Shown here one piece after another: positions 51,906 through 61,850 of a DNA stretch of 64,000 nucleotides. This DNA is from Bacillota bacterium (GTDB lineage Bacteria; Bacillota; Clostridia; Lachnospirales; Lachnospiraceae), in contig JAEVYT010000017.1 of the NCBI GenBank assembly GCA_023392615.1, positions 62,001-126,000 of the forward strand. Reading direction: 5' to 3'. Numbering within the stretch: position 1 is the first letter of the stretch; each line of letters begins with the position of its first letter. The notes under the pieces are model-generated. The model saw only the letters and a program-made list of their open reading frames with translations. It did not search any database and was not told the origin of the DNA. The position numbers and the translations under genes were made by a program.

Positions 51906-53810
51906 ATGCAAGAAAATAACAATATACCCGGTAATAATACTACCCCAATACCCCCGACTACACCTGCAGCACCGGTGGCTCCTATAACTCCTGCCACTCC
52001 TGCCACACCAGTGGCTCCTATAACTCCGGGGGGAGTGGTAACGCCAAGTGTTAGTCTGACGCCTATCAATAGCGCTATGCCTAGTGGTAAAATAGAAAAT
52101 CAGTTGAATTTAGCTTTGGAGGTGCCGGAAGAAACCAGATTAAAGACTGGCAGCCTTGCAGTTGGCTATTCTCCGGACACGAAGACATGGGAATTAATTG
52201 TTAAGTACCATGGTAGTTTGGATCGAATTAGAAATGAATTAAATATTTCGGCGGTAGAATTGGCGAATCGATTTGCAATTCTTACAGTACCTGATCCACT
52301 TGTGAATCTGGTATCAAGATATGAAGAAATAGAATTCATTGAGAAACCGAAGCGGTTTTTCTATGAAGCCAATAATGGCAGAACTGCATCCTGCATTAAC
52401 CCGGTACAAAATCAGCCTTATAATCTATTTGGAGAAGGGGTAATTGTAGCGGTCATAGATTCGGGAATAGATTATTCCCACCCTGATTTCCGTAATGAGG
52501 ACGGAACAACGCGAATAGCTGTATTGTGGGATCAGACAATACCTGGTAATCCTCCCGTAGGTTATGATATCGGTACACTCTATCCCAGAGAAAGGATAAA
52601 TGAGGCGTTAAGGATTCCGATGCCGGAGAGAATGGCAATTGTACCAAGTACGGATTTAAGTGGTCATGGAACCCATGTTGCAGGTATTGCAGCGGGAAAT
52701 GGAAGAGCCAGCAATGGATTATATCGAGGAGTCGCCTCCTCCAGTGAATTGTTGATTGTAAAATTGGGACAGTCGGTAGGCGATTCTTTTCCTAGAACAA
52801 CACAACTTATGCAAGGGATTGACTATGCCATCCGTTATGCGATTGGTGTTAATAAACCAATATCGATCAATATTAGCTTTGGCAATAATTATGGTCCTCA
52901 TACCGGTTATTCCTTACTGGAGAGTTATATTGATGAAGCAGCAAATTCTTGGAAGGATAATATTGTAATCGGAACTGGGAATGAAGGAGCATCTGGGAAT
53001 CATGCACAGGGAATTCTTCAAATGGGAAGAACGACTTCGGTTGATGTAACAGTATCCGACTATGAATTTTCGTTCAATCTTCAGATTTGGAAAAACTATT
53101 TTGATGAATTTGATGTTTCTATCGTCGCACCGAATGGAACCCGCGTAGGGCCGATTCCATCTATCCTTGGTAAACAGCAATTTAATATAGGTCAGACGCA
53201 GATCCTGTTGTACTATGGTGATCCAACCCCATACAATATCCAGCAAGAGATTTATTTTGAATTTATTCCGCTTGGAACCTATGTTAATTCAGGGGTATGG
53301 CGTTTTGAGATGGTACCACGCAGGATAGTGGTAGGTAATTATGATATGTGGCTTCCGGCCGGTGGAGTCAAAAGTCCCGAAACCAGGTTTTTAAATCCAT
53401 CGGAATTTACTACATTAACGATACCCTCAACAGCTTACCGAGCAATTACAGTAGGGGCATATGATGCATATACGGATAGCTATGCACCATTTTCCGGTAG
53501 GGGATTTACAAGAGATTTGGGTATCAAGCCGGATATTGTAGCACCGGGTGTAAATATTAATTCCTGTGCACCTGGAGGAGGTTATGCGATACGATCAGGT
53601 ACGTCGATGGCTACCCCATTTGTTACGGGCAGTGTAGCATTGATGATGGAGTGGGGCATCGTTCAGGGAAATGATCCATATATGTACGGACAGAAAATGA
53701 AAGCGAATCTAATTAATGGTGCAAGACAGTTAAGAATAGAAAGTATCTATCCGAACCGGACGCTGGGGTACGGTGCATTATGTTTAGCGAATACATTACG
53801 AGGTATTTAA
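51906..53810 (+). CDS. Subtilisin-family (S8) serine protease, Csp-like
   Basis: ATG 51906 (MQENNNIPG) is used; the frame could open at TTG 51888. The 634-residue protease has a Pro/Thr/Ala-rich N-terminal stretch of repeated PVAPITP units (about 15-60), a prodomain-like part to about 165, and the S8 catalytic domain. The active residues are Asp in VAVIDSGIDYSHPDF, His in SGHGTHVAG, Asn in GTGNEGASGN and Ser in GTSMATPFVTG. A jelly-roll-like insertion lies between Asn and Ser, as in clostridial Csp proteases that process germination enzymes. No signal peptide is visible. Confidence 0.88.
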   Translation: MQENNNIPGNNTTPIPPTTPAAPVAPITPATPATPVAPITPGGVVTPSVSLTPINSAMPSGKIENQLNLALEVPEETRLKTGSLAVGYSPDTKTWELIVKYHGSLDRIRNELNISAVELANRFAILTVPDPLVNLVSRYEEIEFIEKPKRFFYEANNGRTASCINPVQNQPYNLFGEGVIVAVIDSGIDYSHPDFRNEDGTTRIAVLWDQTIPGNPPVGYDIGTLYPRERINEALRIPMPERMAIVPSTDLSGHGTHVAGIAAGNGRASNGLYRGVASSSELLIVKLGQSVGDSFPRTTQLMQGIDYAIRYAIGVNKPISINISFGNNYGPHTGYSLLESYIDEAANSWKDNIVIGTGNEGASGNHAQGILQMGRTTSVDVTVSDYEFSFNLQIWKNYFDEFDVSIVAPNGTRVGPIPSILGKQQFNIGQTQILLYYGDPTPYNIQQEIYFEFIPLGTYVNSGVWRFEMVPRRIVVGNYDMWLPAGGVKSPETRFLNPSEFTTLTIPSTAYRAITVGAYDAYTDSYAPFSGRGFTRDLGIKPDIVAPGVNINSCAPGGGYAIRSGTSMATPFVTGSVALMMEWGIVQGNDPYMYGQKMKANLINGARQLRIESIYPNRTLGYGALCLANTLRGI

Positions 53811-53962
53811 GAAATTAAGAATGCAGCAGTAACAGGTTGTGTTAATTAAGGATGCTTTAAAGCAAGGAAAATGAGCTGAAAAATGTACTATGAGCTATGC
53901 GTTATATAGTAAATAATGCATAATTTAAATCACCACATAACGTACCTGGGAAAAAATCAACT

Positions 53963-53976
53963 ACTATATATTGTGT
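53963..53976. promoter_or_regulatory. NrdR-box-like site upstream of nrdD
   Basis: ACTATATATTGTGT reads on the minus strand as ACACAATATATAGT, very near the NrdR box consensus. It lies about 60 bases from similar sites that overlap the nrdD promoter. Confidence 0.55.
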
Positions 53977-54005
53977 AATTTTTTGAAAAAATACCAATTT
54001 AGTAA

Positions 54006-54054
54006 TTGATTTTTTTCTCGTCTTACTATATAATACAATTCTCATATATAGTAT
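54006..54054 (+). promoter_or_regulatory. nrdD promoter overlapped by paired NrdR-like boxes
   Basis: TTGATT (54006-54011), 17-bp spacer, TATAAT (54029-54034). TACTATAT and ATATAGTA half-sites at 54024-54038 and 54041-54054 are about 16 bp apart, the usual spacing of NrdR box pairs, and cover the -10 and start site. This layout would let NrdR repress when dATP is high. Confidence 0.55.
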
Positions 54055-54068
54055 CGGAGGAGAATGGT

Positions 54069-56228
54069 ATGAACACAATAAAACGAAATGGGGCAGAGGA
54101 AGCATTTGATCTCAACAAGATTGTTGAAGCGGTCAGAAAGGCGAATGCATCCGGCGAGAAAAGTACACTTAGTGAAGAGCAGATTATTCACATTGCAGAC
54201 TATGTGGAATATAAATGTAAAAAATTAAATAGAGCAGTATCTGTGGAAGAAATTCAGGATATGGTGGAAGATCAGATTATGGCAACTGGCCAATTTGATC
54301 TTGCAAAGCGATATGTAAAATATCGTTATCAGCGTTCCTTGATCCGCAAAGCAAATACTACGGATAATCGTATTCTATCTTTGCTCGAAGGAAACAATGA
54401 GGATGTAAAACAGGAGAATTCCAATAAGAATCCCGTTATTAATAGTGTACAACGTGATTATATGGCAGGAGAGGTAAGCAAAGATATTACCCGTAGAATG
54501 TTGTTGCCGGCAGACATTGTAGAAGCGGATCAAGAAGGGATTATTCATTTTCATGATACGGATTATTTCGCTCAGCATATGCATAATTGTGATTTAGTCA
54601 ATTTAGAAGATATGCTTCAAAACGGAACCGTAATCAGTGAAACCCGTATAGAAAAGCCGCACAGCTTTTCTACCGCATGCAACATTGCTACTCAGATCAT
54701 CGCACAGGTAGCTAGTAATCAATACGGTGGTCAGAGTGTAAGCTTGGCACATCTTGCTCCATTCGTACAGATATCCAGAATGAAGATACGGGCAGAAGTG
54801 CTAGAAGAAATTGAAGTACTAGGTTGCGCTGTTGATGAAAAGATGATTAATGAAATTGTTGAAAAGAGACTACGTAGAGAAGTAATTAAAGGTGTTCAAA
54901 CGATTCAGTATCAGGTTATTACTCTTATGACAACAAATGGACAGGCACCTTTCCTCACAGTTTTCATGTATCTAAATGAAGCAAAGAATGAAGCAGAGAA
55001 AAAAGACTTAGCTATGATTATTGAAGAGACACTTAAGCAACGATATAAGGGTGTTATGAATGAAGCTGGTATATGGGTTACACCGGCATTCCCTAAATTA
55101 ATCTATGTTTTGGAAGAGGATAATGTGAAGGAAGGCTCCGAGTATTATTATCTTACCGAACTGGCTGCCAAGTGTACAACAAAGAGATTGGTACCGGATT
55201 ACATATCAGAAAAGAAAATGAAAGAGCTTAAGGAAGAGAACTGCTTCCCTGTTATGGGATGTCGTAGTGCTTTGAGTCCTTGGAAAGATGAGAACGGCAA
55301 TTATAAATTCTATGGACGTTTTAATCAGGGTGTTGTAACTCTTAATCTCGTAGATGTGGCGTTATCCTCCGGAGGTGATATCAAGAAGTTTTGGACAATC
55401 TTTGACGAAAGACTTGAATTATGCTATCAAGCATTAATGGTTCGTCATAAGCGACTTAAGGGTACTTTATCCGATTCAGCTCCAATTCTATGGCAGCACG
55501 GAGCACTGGCACGATTGAAAAAAGGAGAAACAATAGATAAATTGCTTTACGGTGGTTATTCTACGATATCTCTTGGTTATGCTGGACTATATGAGTGTAC
55601 GAAGTATATGACAGGCAAATCACATACTAATCCGGAAGCTACCACCTTTGCACTTGATGTTATGAAGTATATGAACGAGGCATGTGATAGATGGAAAGAG
55701 GAGACGAATTTAGGTTTTGGCATCTATGGTGCCCCGATAGAAAGTACAACATATAAATTTGCAAAATGCCTACAAAAGCGTTTCGGTATAATTAAAGGAG
55801 TTACGGATAAAAGCTATATTACGAACAGTTATCATGTTCACGTATCTGAAGAAATTGATGCATTCTCAAAATTGAAGTTTGAATCTCAATTTCAGTCACT
55901 CTCCACCGGCGGAGCGGTAAGCTATGTGGAGGTACCGAATATGCAGCATAATATTCCTGCTGTGCTACAGGTGATTCGATATATTTATGACAATATTATG
56001 TATGCTGAGCTTAACACGAAGTCCGATTGTTGTCAGGAATGTGGTTTCGACGGCGAGATTAGTATTATTACTGATGAGGATGGTAAGCTTCAGTGGGAGT
56101 GCCCGAACTGTGGGAACAGGGATCAAGATAAGATGAATGTTGCCCGTAGAACCTGTGGCTATATCGGAACTCAGTTTTGGAATCAAGGTAGAACGCAGGA
56201 GATCAAAGAAAGGGTGCTACATCTTTAA
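54069..56228 (+). CDS. nrdD: Anaerobic ribonucleoside-triphosphate reductase
   Basis: The 719-residue class III enzyme makes deoxyribonucleotides without oxygen. ATG 54069 (MNTIKRNGAEEAF) follows CGGAGGAG; the longer frame starts in promoter DNA. Residues 1-95 are an ATP-cone that senses ATP/dATP. The catalytic barrel follows. Near the C terminus are four zinc-binding Cys (CCQECGFDG, CPNCGNRD) and the glycyl-radical loop RRTCGYIGTQFWNQGR. The nrdG activase gene starts one base after the stop. Confidence 0.96.
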   Translation: MNTIKRNGAEEAFDLNKIVEAVRKANASGEKSTLSEEQIIHIADYVEYKCKKLNRAVSVEEIQDMVEDQIMATGQFDLAKRYVKYRYQRSLIRKANTTDNRILSLLEGNNEDVKQENSNKNPVINSVQRDYMAGEVSKDITRRMLLPADIVEADQEGIIHFHDTDYFAQHMHNCDLVNLEDMLQNGTVISETRIEKPHSFSTACNIATQIIAQVASNQYGGQSVSLAHLAPFVQISRMKIRAEVLEEIEVLGCAVDEKMINEIVEKRLRREVIKGVQTIQYQVITLMTTNGQAPFLTVFMYLNEAKNEAEKKDLAMIIEETLKQRYKGVMNEAGIWVTPAFPKLIYVLEEDNVKEGSEYYYLTELAAKCTTKRLVPDYISEKKMKELKEENCFPVMGCRSALSPWKDENGNYKFYGRFNQGVVTLNLVDVALSSGGDIKKFWTIFDERLELCYQALMVRHKRLKGTLSDSAPILWQHGALARLKKGETIDKLLYGGYSTISLGYAGLYECTKYMTGKSHTNPEATTFALDVMKYMNEACDRWKEETNLGFGIYGAPIESTTYKFAKCLQKRFGIIKGVTDKSYITNSYHVHVSEEIDAFSKLKFESQFQSLSTGGAVSYVEVPNMQHNIPAVLQVIRYIYDNIMYAELNTKSDCCQECGFDGEISIITDEDGKLQWECPNCGNRDQDKMNVARRTCGYIGTQFWNQGRTQEIKERVLHL

Positions 56229-56229
56229 T

Positions 56230-56751
56230 ATGAATTATGGAGTAATAAAAAAAACGGATATTTCAAACGGATTAGGTGTAAGAGTTTCTCTGTTTGTATC
56301 GGGTTGTACGCATCATTGTAAAGGATGTTTTAATGAAGAAACCTGGGATTTTACATATGGAAATCCATTTACACAGGAGATAGAATCAGAGATTATAGAA
56401 GCACTTTCGCCGGATCATATTAGTGGACTATCACTTCTTGGAGGGGAGCCGTTTGAAAAGGTAAATCAACAAGTATTACAAGCGTTTCTTAAAAAAGTAA
56501 AAAGTATTTACCCCAACAAAGACATCTGGTGTTATACAGGCTATACCTTTGAAACGGATTTGTTGGAGAATGGTCGTGCTAACTGTGAATATACGAAAGA
56601 AATGTTAAATACTATTGATGTATTAGTGGACGGAGAATATATCGAGGAATTAAAGGATATAACCTTACAATTTCGTGGGTCTTCGAACCAAAGAATTATC
56701 GATCTGAAAAGTTCATTGGTAAACGGTGAGATTTATATACTAGAAATATAA
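56230..56751 (+). CDS. nrdG: Anaerobic ribonucleotide reductase activating enzyme
   Basis: ATG 56230 (MNYGVIKKTDISNGLG) gives a 173-residue radical SAM protein. The longer frame runs back into nrdD and is not natural. The cluster motif is CTHHCKGC, followed by FNEETWDF and LLGGEPF. It generates the glycyl radical on NrdD. It is coupled to nrdD and followed by a terminator. Confidence 0.96.
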   Translation: MNYGVIKKTDISNGLGVRVSLFVSGCTHHCKGCFNEETWDFTYGNPFTQEIESEIIEALSPDHISGLSLLGGEPFEKVNQQVLQAFLKKVKSIYPNKDIWCYTGYTFETDLLENGRANCEYTKEMLNTIDVLVDGEYIEELKDITLQFRGSSNQRIIDLKSSLVNGEIYILEI

Positions 56752-56756
56752 ATAAG

Positions 56757-56805
56757 AACGAGCACTGTGTATGGGATTTTTATCATTCTTGGTGCTCGTT
56801 TTTTT
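56757..56805 (+). terminator. Terminator after nrdG
   Basis: AACGAGCAC pairs with GTGCTCGTT around a 26-base loop, followed by a run of T. Confidence 0.8.
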
Positions 56806-56826
56806 GTTGTCGAAATTGAGGATAAC

Positions 56827-56855
56827 TTGACTGAAAGCATCGAAAATAGTAAAAT
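56827..56855 (+). promoter_or_regulatory. Promoter of the two-component system
   Basis: TTGACT (56827-56832), 17-bp spacer, TAAAAT (56850-56855), about 65 bases before the kinase start. Confidence 0.6.
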
Positions 56856-56920
56856 ATGGTATGAGCATTTTCACAAAATACATGAATGATTGTTTACTAA
56901 AAAATCAATAAGGAGTACTA

Positions 56921-58414
56921 ATGAGATTAAATCGTTTTTTTAGTATATTTCATCAAAAGATTATATTATTTATGTCTACTGTTTTAATAACGTTTAGTAT
57001 TTGTTTAACGAAAAAATTGTTTGGATATAATGGATTTCTATCAACTTTTGGGCCAAACGCATTTATTATAATTACTACATGTGTTGTAGTACTATTAACT
57101 GGAGTTGTCATACTAATAATTTATATAAAAAAGATAAACAAAATGAAACAAATGCTTATTAATAGTAATGTGCAGCTATCTCGGCTAAACAAAGGGTTAG
57201 TCGAATCAAATGACGTTCTTAAGCAGCAAATTAAAGAATTGATAACGGAACAGAGAAGTTTATTTGATAGTGAAAAACGGTACTCTCTGTTATTTGAAAA
57301 AATGATGAATGGGTTTTTTGTATTTAGACCCATTTTCGATTTGAATAAAAAGTTGTGTGATTTATTAATTATCAGTGCGAATCCAAGTATTGAATTCCAC
57401 ACGAATAGGCGTACAGAGTTTATGGTCGGGAAAACATGGAAAGAGATATTTGGAGAAACATTTCAACAAATGAATCAGCTTGAGAAAGTATGGTTAACCG
57501 GTACGGCGCAACGATTTGAAACATATATATCGGCTGATGAATCTTATTATCTGGTTAATGCATTTCGTATTCAGAATAATCAACTAGGAGTTGTGATAGA
57601 TAATATTACGGAATACAAAAATGCTATTGAGGAAGTTGGTACATTAAATGAACGATTAGAGCTTCGCGTGGCAGAGCAAACAAAGGATTTACAGGTTGTA
57701 ATTCAAGAACTAGAAGCCTTTGTATATACAGTTTCACATGATTTAAAATCTCCAATTCGTGCAGTAGATGGATATAGCAAAATAATTCTTGAAGATTATG
57801 AGCAGGATTTACCCGAGGAGGTTATTGAGATGTTATCTATGATACGGAGTACATCCTTGGAGATGATTGATATGATAGCAAAACTATTGCAGTATTCAAC
57901 AACCTCAAGAATGTCACTTTTGTTTGTCCCGGTAGATTTAAAGGACTTATTAATATCTGTGTTTCATGAGGTGAAAATTACTTATCCGGGAAGAAATATT
58001 GAATTAAATATAGAAACTGGTTTGCCTGAGGTTCTGGGGGATAGCATTTTGTTAAAGCAGGCATTACATAATATGATTTCAAATGCTATGAAATTTACGA
58101 AGGATAGGGAATTTGCAACGATAACGGTCGGAGCAACACTAAATCAAAATGAGTATACATTTTATATAAAAGATAATGGTGTAGGATTTAATATGAAGTA
58201 CTCACACAAACTATTTAATATATTTCAGAGATTGCACTCTAGTGAAGAGTTTGAAGGCAGCGGCATTGGTTTAGTTACTATTAAAAAAATCATTGAAAAA
58301 CATAATGGGAGAACATGGATTGAAGCGAAATTAAATATTGGAACAACGATATATTTTACCCTTCCGGTAAAATGGAAGAAGGATATCAACTCCGGGGGTG
58401 ATTGCATTGTATAA
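56921..58414 (+). CDS. Sensor histidine kinase with PAS domain
   Basis: The 497-residue kinase has two N-terminal membrane helices (about 12-30 and 42-68) with almost no outer loop, so sensing is probably within the membrane or cytoplasm. A coiled coil (about 75-115), a PAS domain (about 125-230), a second coiled coil and HisKA follow, with YTVSHDLKSPIRAVDGYSK holding the phosphorylated His near 274. The ATPase domain has ISNAMKF, DNGVGFNMKY and GSGIGLVTIKKI. The phytochrome-like HisKA class is normally paired with other regulators than the AraC type encoded next. Confidence 0.9.
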   Translation: MRLNRFFSIFHQKIILFMSTVLITFSICLTKKLFGYNGFLSTFGPNAFIIITTCVVVLLTGVVILIIYIKKINKMKQMLINSNVQLSRLNKGLVESNDVLKQQIKELITEQRSLFDSEKRYSLLFEKMMNGFFVFRPIFDLNKKLCDLLIISANPSIEFHTNRRTEFMVGKTWKEIFGETFQQMNQLEKVWLTGTAQRFETYISADESYYLVNAFRIQNNQLGVVIDNITEYKNAIEEVGTLNERLELRVAEQTKDLQVVIQELEAFVYTVSHDLKSPIRAVDGYSKIILEDYEQDLPEEVIEMLSMIRSTSLEMIDMIAKLLQYSTTSRMSLLFVPVDLKDLLISVFHEVKITYPGRNIELNIETGLPEVLGDSILLKQALHNMISNAMKFTKDREFATITVGATLNQNEYTFYIKDNGVGFNMKYSHKLFNIFQRLHSSEEFEGSGIGLVTIKKIIEKHNGRTWIEAKLNIGTTIYFTLPVKWKKDINSGGDCIV

Positions 58415-59498
58415 AGTAATGATTGTCGATGATAAGGAATATGTCAGAAGAGAATTAAAACGTATGAAAATATGGGGTGATTCTTTAGGATTTGAAATAT
58501 GTAATGAAGAAAAAAACGGAGAAGATGCTCTTGAGTATTTGAAGGAGAACACCATAGATCTTATCATTACAGATATAAAGATGCCAAAAGTTGATGGTAT
58601 TGAATTACTGAGAGAAGTAGTCGCACAAAAACTGTGCTCCTGCGTAGTACTAATTAGTGATTACAGTGAGTTTAGTTATGCCAGACAGGGAATTATATTG
58701 GGTGCTTTTGATTATCTGCCGAAACCGGTTCGAGAGAGTGACTTTGAATATTTGTTACAAAGGGCAAAGAACTATCTTGATCAATATAATCTAGAGAAAG
58801 AGCGTGTAAGAAATCTCGAAAAAATTGAGTATGAAAATAGTGATGTGATTTTTTTGAGGAATAATTTAGAGAAATTAGCAAATCTCATAATGAGTGGTGA
58901 CACAAACATTTATGATTTAATTGACCATATTTTCTCTCATATTTGGGATCATTATAGTGATGATTTCAATGAATTCATGAATATATTTGATAATGCATTA
59001 ATAGAGCTAAAGTCTGAATTCAAGAAAACATATATATGGCTGGAGAAATATTATGATTCTTCACACTGGCAAGGAGATCAATTCAGGTCAGGAGCAACAG
59101 AAGAATACATGAAATACATGTTTACGAATAGAGTAGGGGAGATGGTTACTTTATTCCATATCTTGCAATGTACAGGGAATCAGAAAGGAGTTATCGGAGA
59201 AATTGTTAACTTCGTTCTAAATCATGTGGAAGAAGACATTTCTTTGACATCAGTAGCGAAAAACCTTTATTTAAATAAAACTTATTTGAGTGAATTATTT
59301 AAACAAAAAACTGGGGTGTCGTTTACAGAATATGTTACAAATGTAAAGATGGAGAGAGCAAAAGTAATATTAGTCCAGCAAAATTTAAAAACATATGAAG
59401 TAGCGGAACTCCTAGGATTTAAAGATAGTGAATATTTCAGTAAGGTATTTAAAAAATGTATCGGGAGTACCCCGACTTTATACCGCAGAAAAATGTAG
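58407..59498 (+). CDS. Response regulator with AraC-type DNA-binding domain
   Basis: TTG 58407 gives the standard start MYKVMIVDD with GGGGGTG 6 bases upstream; GTG 58398 and ATG 58419 fit less well. The 363-residue protein has a receiver domain (phospho-acceptor Asp in LIITDIKMPKVDG, Lys in YLPKPV), a central helical linker of about 110 residues, and a C-terminal AraC domain from about 265 (LTSVAKNLYLNKTYLSELFK, VAELLGFKDSEYFSKVFKK). Architecture is YesN-like; such regulators often control carbohydrate genes. It overlaps the kinase gene by 8 bases. Confidence 0.9.
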   Translation: MYKVMIVDDKEYVRRELKRMKIWGDSLGFEICNEEKNGEDALEYLKENTIDLIITDIKMPKVDGIELLREVVAQKLCSCVVLISDYSEFSYARQGIILGAFDYLPKPVRESDFEYLLQRAKNYLDQYNLEKERVRNLEKIEYENSDVIFLRNNLEKLANLIMSGDTNIYDLIDHIFSHIWDHYSDDFNEFMNIFDNALIELKSEFKKTYIWLEKYYDSSHWQGDQFRSGATEEYMKYMFTNRVGEMVTLFHILQCTGNQKGVIGEIVNFVLNHVEEDISLTSVAKNLYLNKTYLSELFKQKTGVSFTEYVTNVKMERAKVILVQQNLKTYEVAELLGFKDSEYFSKVFKKCIGSTPTLYRRKM

Positions 59499-59563
59499 AA
59501 TAATATCGGAATAAGTCAATAAACCGAATATTTTAGGGGTTAAAACCAGTTATATTTCATTTA

Positions 59564-59612
59564 TAAAAAAAGGGTAATTTTGTATAGTTATATACGGAAT
59601 TATCCTTTTTTT
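59564..59612 (+). terminator. Strong terminator after the two-component system
   Basis: A run of A plus GGGTAATT and GTATA pair with TATAC and AATTATCC, followed by seven T. Confidence 0.9.
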
Positions 59613-59714
59613 ATGTGCTTGAATATTAAACATGAAAAGTCATCTGGCTTTCCTGAGCTTAGATAACGTGAATCAAACATTAATATAAATAATAATGGAA
59701 AATGGAGTGTGCTT

Positions 59715-61850
59715 ATGTTTACTGAAGATCCGGTAAGAACTACGGGCGATGAAATAGAAAAATACACTGAAGAACAATCTGATTATTATAAGGCTAGAAC
59801 CATCAGAACTACTTATATTATTGTAAGCTGTTATATAATATCGATGTTTTTCTGGGATTGGTTCGGGGATAGAATATTGAAAGTAGTAATAAGAGATGAT
59901 GAAACGATAACTCTATTTAAGAATTGGATCTTCACCGGAGTGACTTGTTTGTTTTTATTACATATCATTATTTATTATCTAAAATATATTAAGTTATTAC
60001 GAAAAGCGATTGATTATAAAGTATGCAAAAGAGCATTTGATGAGAAAGAAATTGTACTGATCAAGGAAATGTTTGATTCGATCATTGATGAAAAAATTTA
60101 TTACCAAAAAAAAAGCAGTAAATATCGGTATCAGCTCGGTAATCTTGAAAAAGTTTATCAAACTATATTAGAGAATACCAATGAAGTAATATGGGAGGAT
60201 AGAAATGGAGAGTTGAACTTTTCAGAACGATGGTACGAAATACTCGGGTACTATAGGGGAGAGAAAGAAAATTATCAACAATGGGAAGAGCTTATTCATC
60301 CATCGGACAGATCCGCAGTTGCGAGACTTATTGATAAGTTTGAACCTAATTATCCACTTGAGTTTTACAAAGAGTTCAGAATCAGAGCAAAAAGCGGACA
60401 ATACAGATGGATGAGAACAAAAGGGAAATGCTTGGTTAATGGTGATGGTGACATTTATCATATGATAGGAATATGCACGGATATCACTGAATTAAAAGAA
60501 TATGAAAATAGAATGCATAATTTTTTACGATGTGACCAGTTGTCAGGTTTGCAAAATAGATTTGCATTAAATGAAACTTTGGTAAATTATATGGGGAGTA
60601 ATGCCAGTAATAAATTTGCCTTATTATTTATTGATATAGATAATTTTAAAAATGTGAATGATTTAATGGGTCCAAGCTATGGAGATAACCTCTTGCGAAA
60701 TGTGAGTGATCGACTAAAAAAACTAGTTGCTGATGAAACTAGACTGTTTCGTATCGGAGCAGATGAATTTGTGATATTGATTAACGAGTTTGAGAAAAAG
60801 GAAGAGATCGAAAAAAAAGCGGTTGATATCATGGGAGCATTTAATAAACAATTTGATATCATGGAGAGCTCACTCACTATTACAGTAAGTATTGGTATTT
60901 CTCTATATCCGGAGCATGGCATAAATATTGATACCCTACTGAGGGATGCAAATATTGCGGTGGACAAGGCTAAGGAGAACGGAAAAAATCGAATTGTATT
61001 CTATAATGAACCACTGAATGAAATCATTGCAGAGAGATTACTAATTGAGAAAAATTTAAGGAATGCTTTGATGAAGGAAGAATTCGAGTTATATTATCAG
61101 CCTCAGTTTGATCTGAATACAAATACAATTACCGGTTTTGAAGCATTAATTCGTTGGGAAAATAAAGAGCTAGGAATAGTACCTCCGAACAAATTTATTC
61201 CAATTGCGGAAGAGACTAATCATATTGTTACAATTGGTGATTGGGTTTTACGTACTTCTTTTGAGTTTATAAAAAGATTACACCAATTAGGTTATGAAGA
61301 TTTGAGTATATCGATAAACATATCGATGATTCAGATGTTACAGGATAACTTTACAGAAGTTGTTTTAGATACGATTGACCAGTTAGAAGTTAACCCAAGA
61401 AAGGTTGAATTAGAGATTACAGAATCAATTCTTATGGAGAGCTATAATGCGATTGCAGACAAGCTGAAACTTTTAAGAACGAAAGGTATAAAAATTGCAC
61501 TTGATGATTTTGGTAAAGGATATTCATCATTGAATCATTTACTTCAATTGCCCATTACGACACTTAAGATAGATAAAACCTTTATCGACAAAATTGCAAG
61601 TAGTGGGAAAAAGAAATCGGTTACAGATTTAATTGTGAATTTAGGGAAGAGTCTGGATTTGAATGTGGTAGCGGAAGGAGTAGAGACAGAAGAGCAGATG
61701 AAGTACCTAGAGCTGCTAGAATGCCATAAAATCCAAGGGTATTATTTTTGTAAACCACTTCCTGAGGGGAGCGTTTTTAACAGTATAAATAAGGAGTGGC
61801 ACAGTCGAAATTACATTAAAAAAACGAAGGAGGAGTTATATGTCAATTAA
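59715..61850 (+). CDS. PAS-GGDEF-EAL cyclic di-GMP signalling protein
   Basis: ATG 59715 (MFTEDPVRTTGD) follows GGAG. The 711-residue protein has two membrane helices (about 31-50 and 76-96), a PAS domain (about 150-262), a GGDEF domain and an EAL domain. The cyclase signature reads RIGADEF, with Ala for the second Gly, so synthesis is doubtful and the domain may only bind GTP. The EAL domain looks intact: EALIRW, NISMIQM, EITES, DDFGKGYSS, KIDKTFI and AEGVET are present. It is therefore probably a phosphodiesterase. The chemoreceptor gene overlaps its end by 11 bases. Confidence 0.9.
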   Translation: MFTEDPVRTTGDEIEKYTEEQSDYYKARTIRTTYIIVSCYIISMFFWDWFGDRILKVVIRDDETITLFKNWIFTGVTCLFLLHIIIYYLKYIKLLRKAIDYKVCKRAFDEKEIVLIKEMFDSIIDEKIYYQKKSSKYRYQLGNLEKVYQTILENTNEVIWEDRNGELNFSERWYEILGYYRGEKENYQQWEELIHPSDRSAVARLIDKFEPNYPLEFYKEFRIRAKSGQYRWMRTKGKCLVNGDGDIYHMIGICTDITELKEYENRMHNFLRCDQLSGLQNRFALNETLVNYMGSNASNKFALLFIDIDNFKNVNDLMGPSYGDNLLRNVSDRLKKLVADETRLFRIGADEFVILINEFEKKEEIEKKAVDIMGAFNKQFDIMESSLTITVSIGISLYPEHGINIDTLLRDANIAVDKAKENGKNRIVFYNEPLNEIIAERLLIEKNLRNALMKEEFELYYQPQFDLNTNTITGFEALIRWENKELGIVPPNKFIPIAEETNHIVTIGDWVLRTSFEFIKRLHQLGYEDLSISINISMIQMLQDNFTEVVLDTIDQLEVNPRKVELEITESILMESYNAIADKLKLLRTKGIKIALDDFGKGYSSLNHLLQLPITTLKIDKTFIDKIASSGKKKSVTDLIVNLGKSLDLNVVAEGVETEEQMKYLELLECHKIQGYYFCKPLPEGSVFNSINKEWHSRNYIKKTKEELYVN

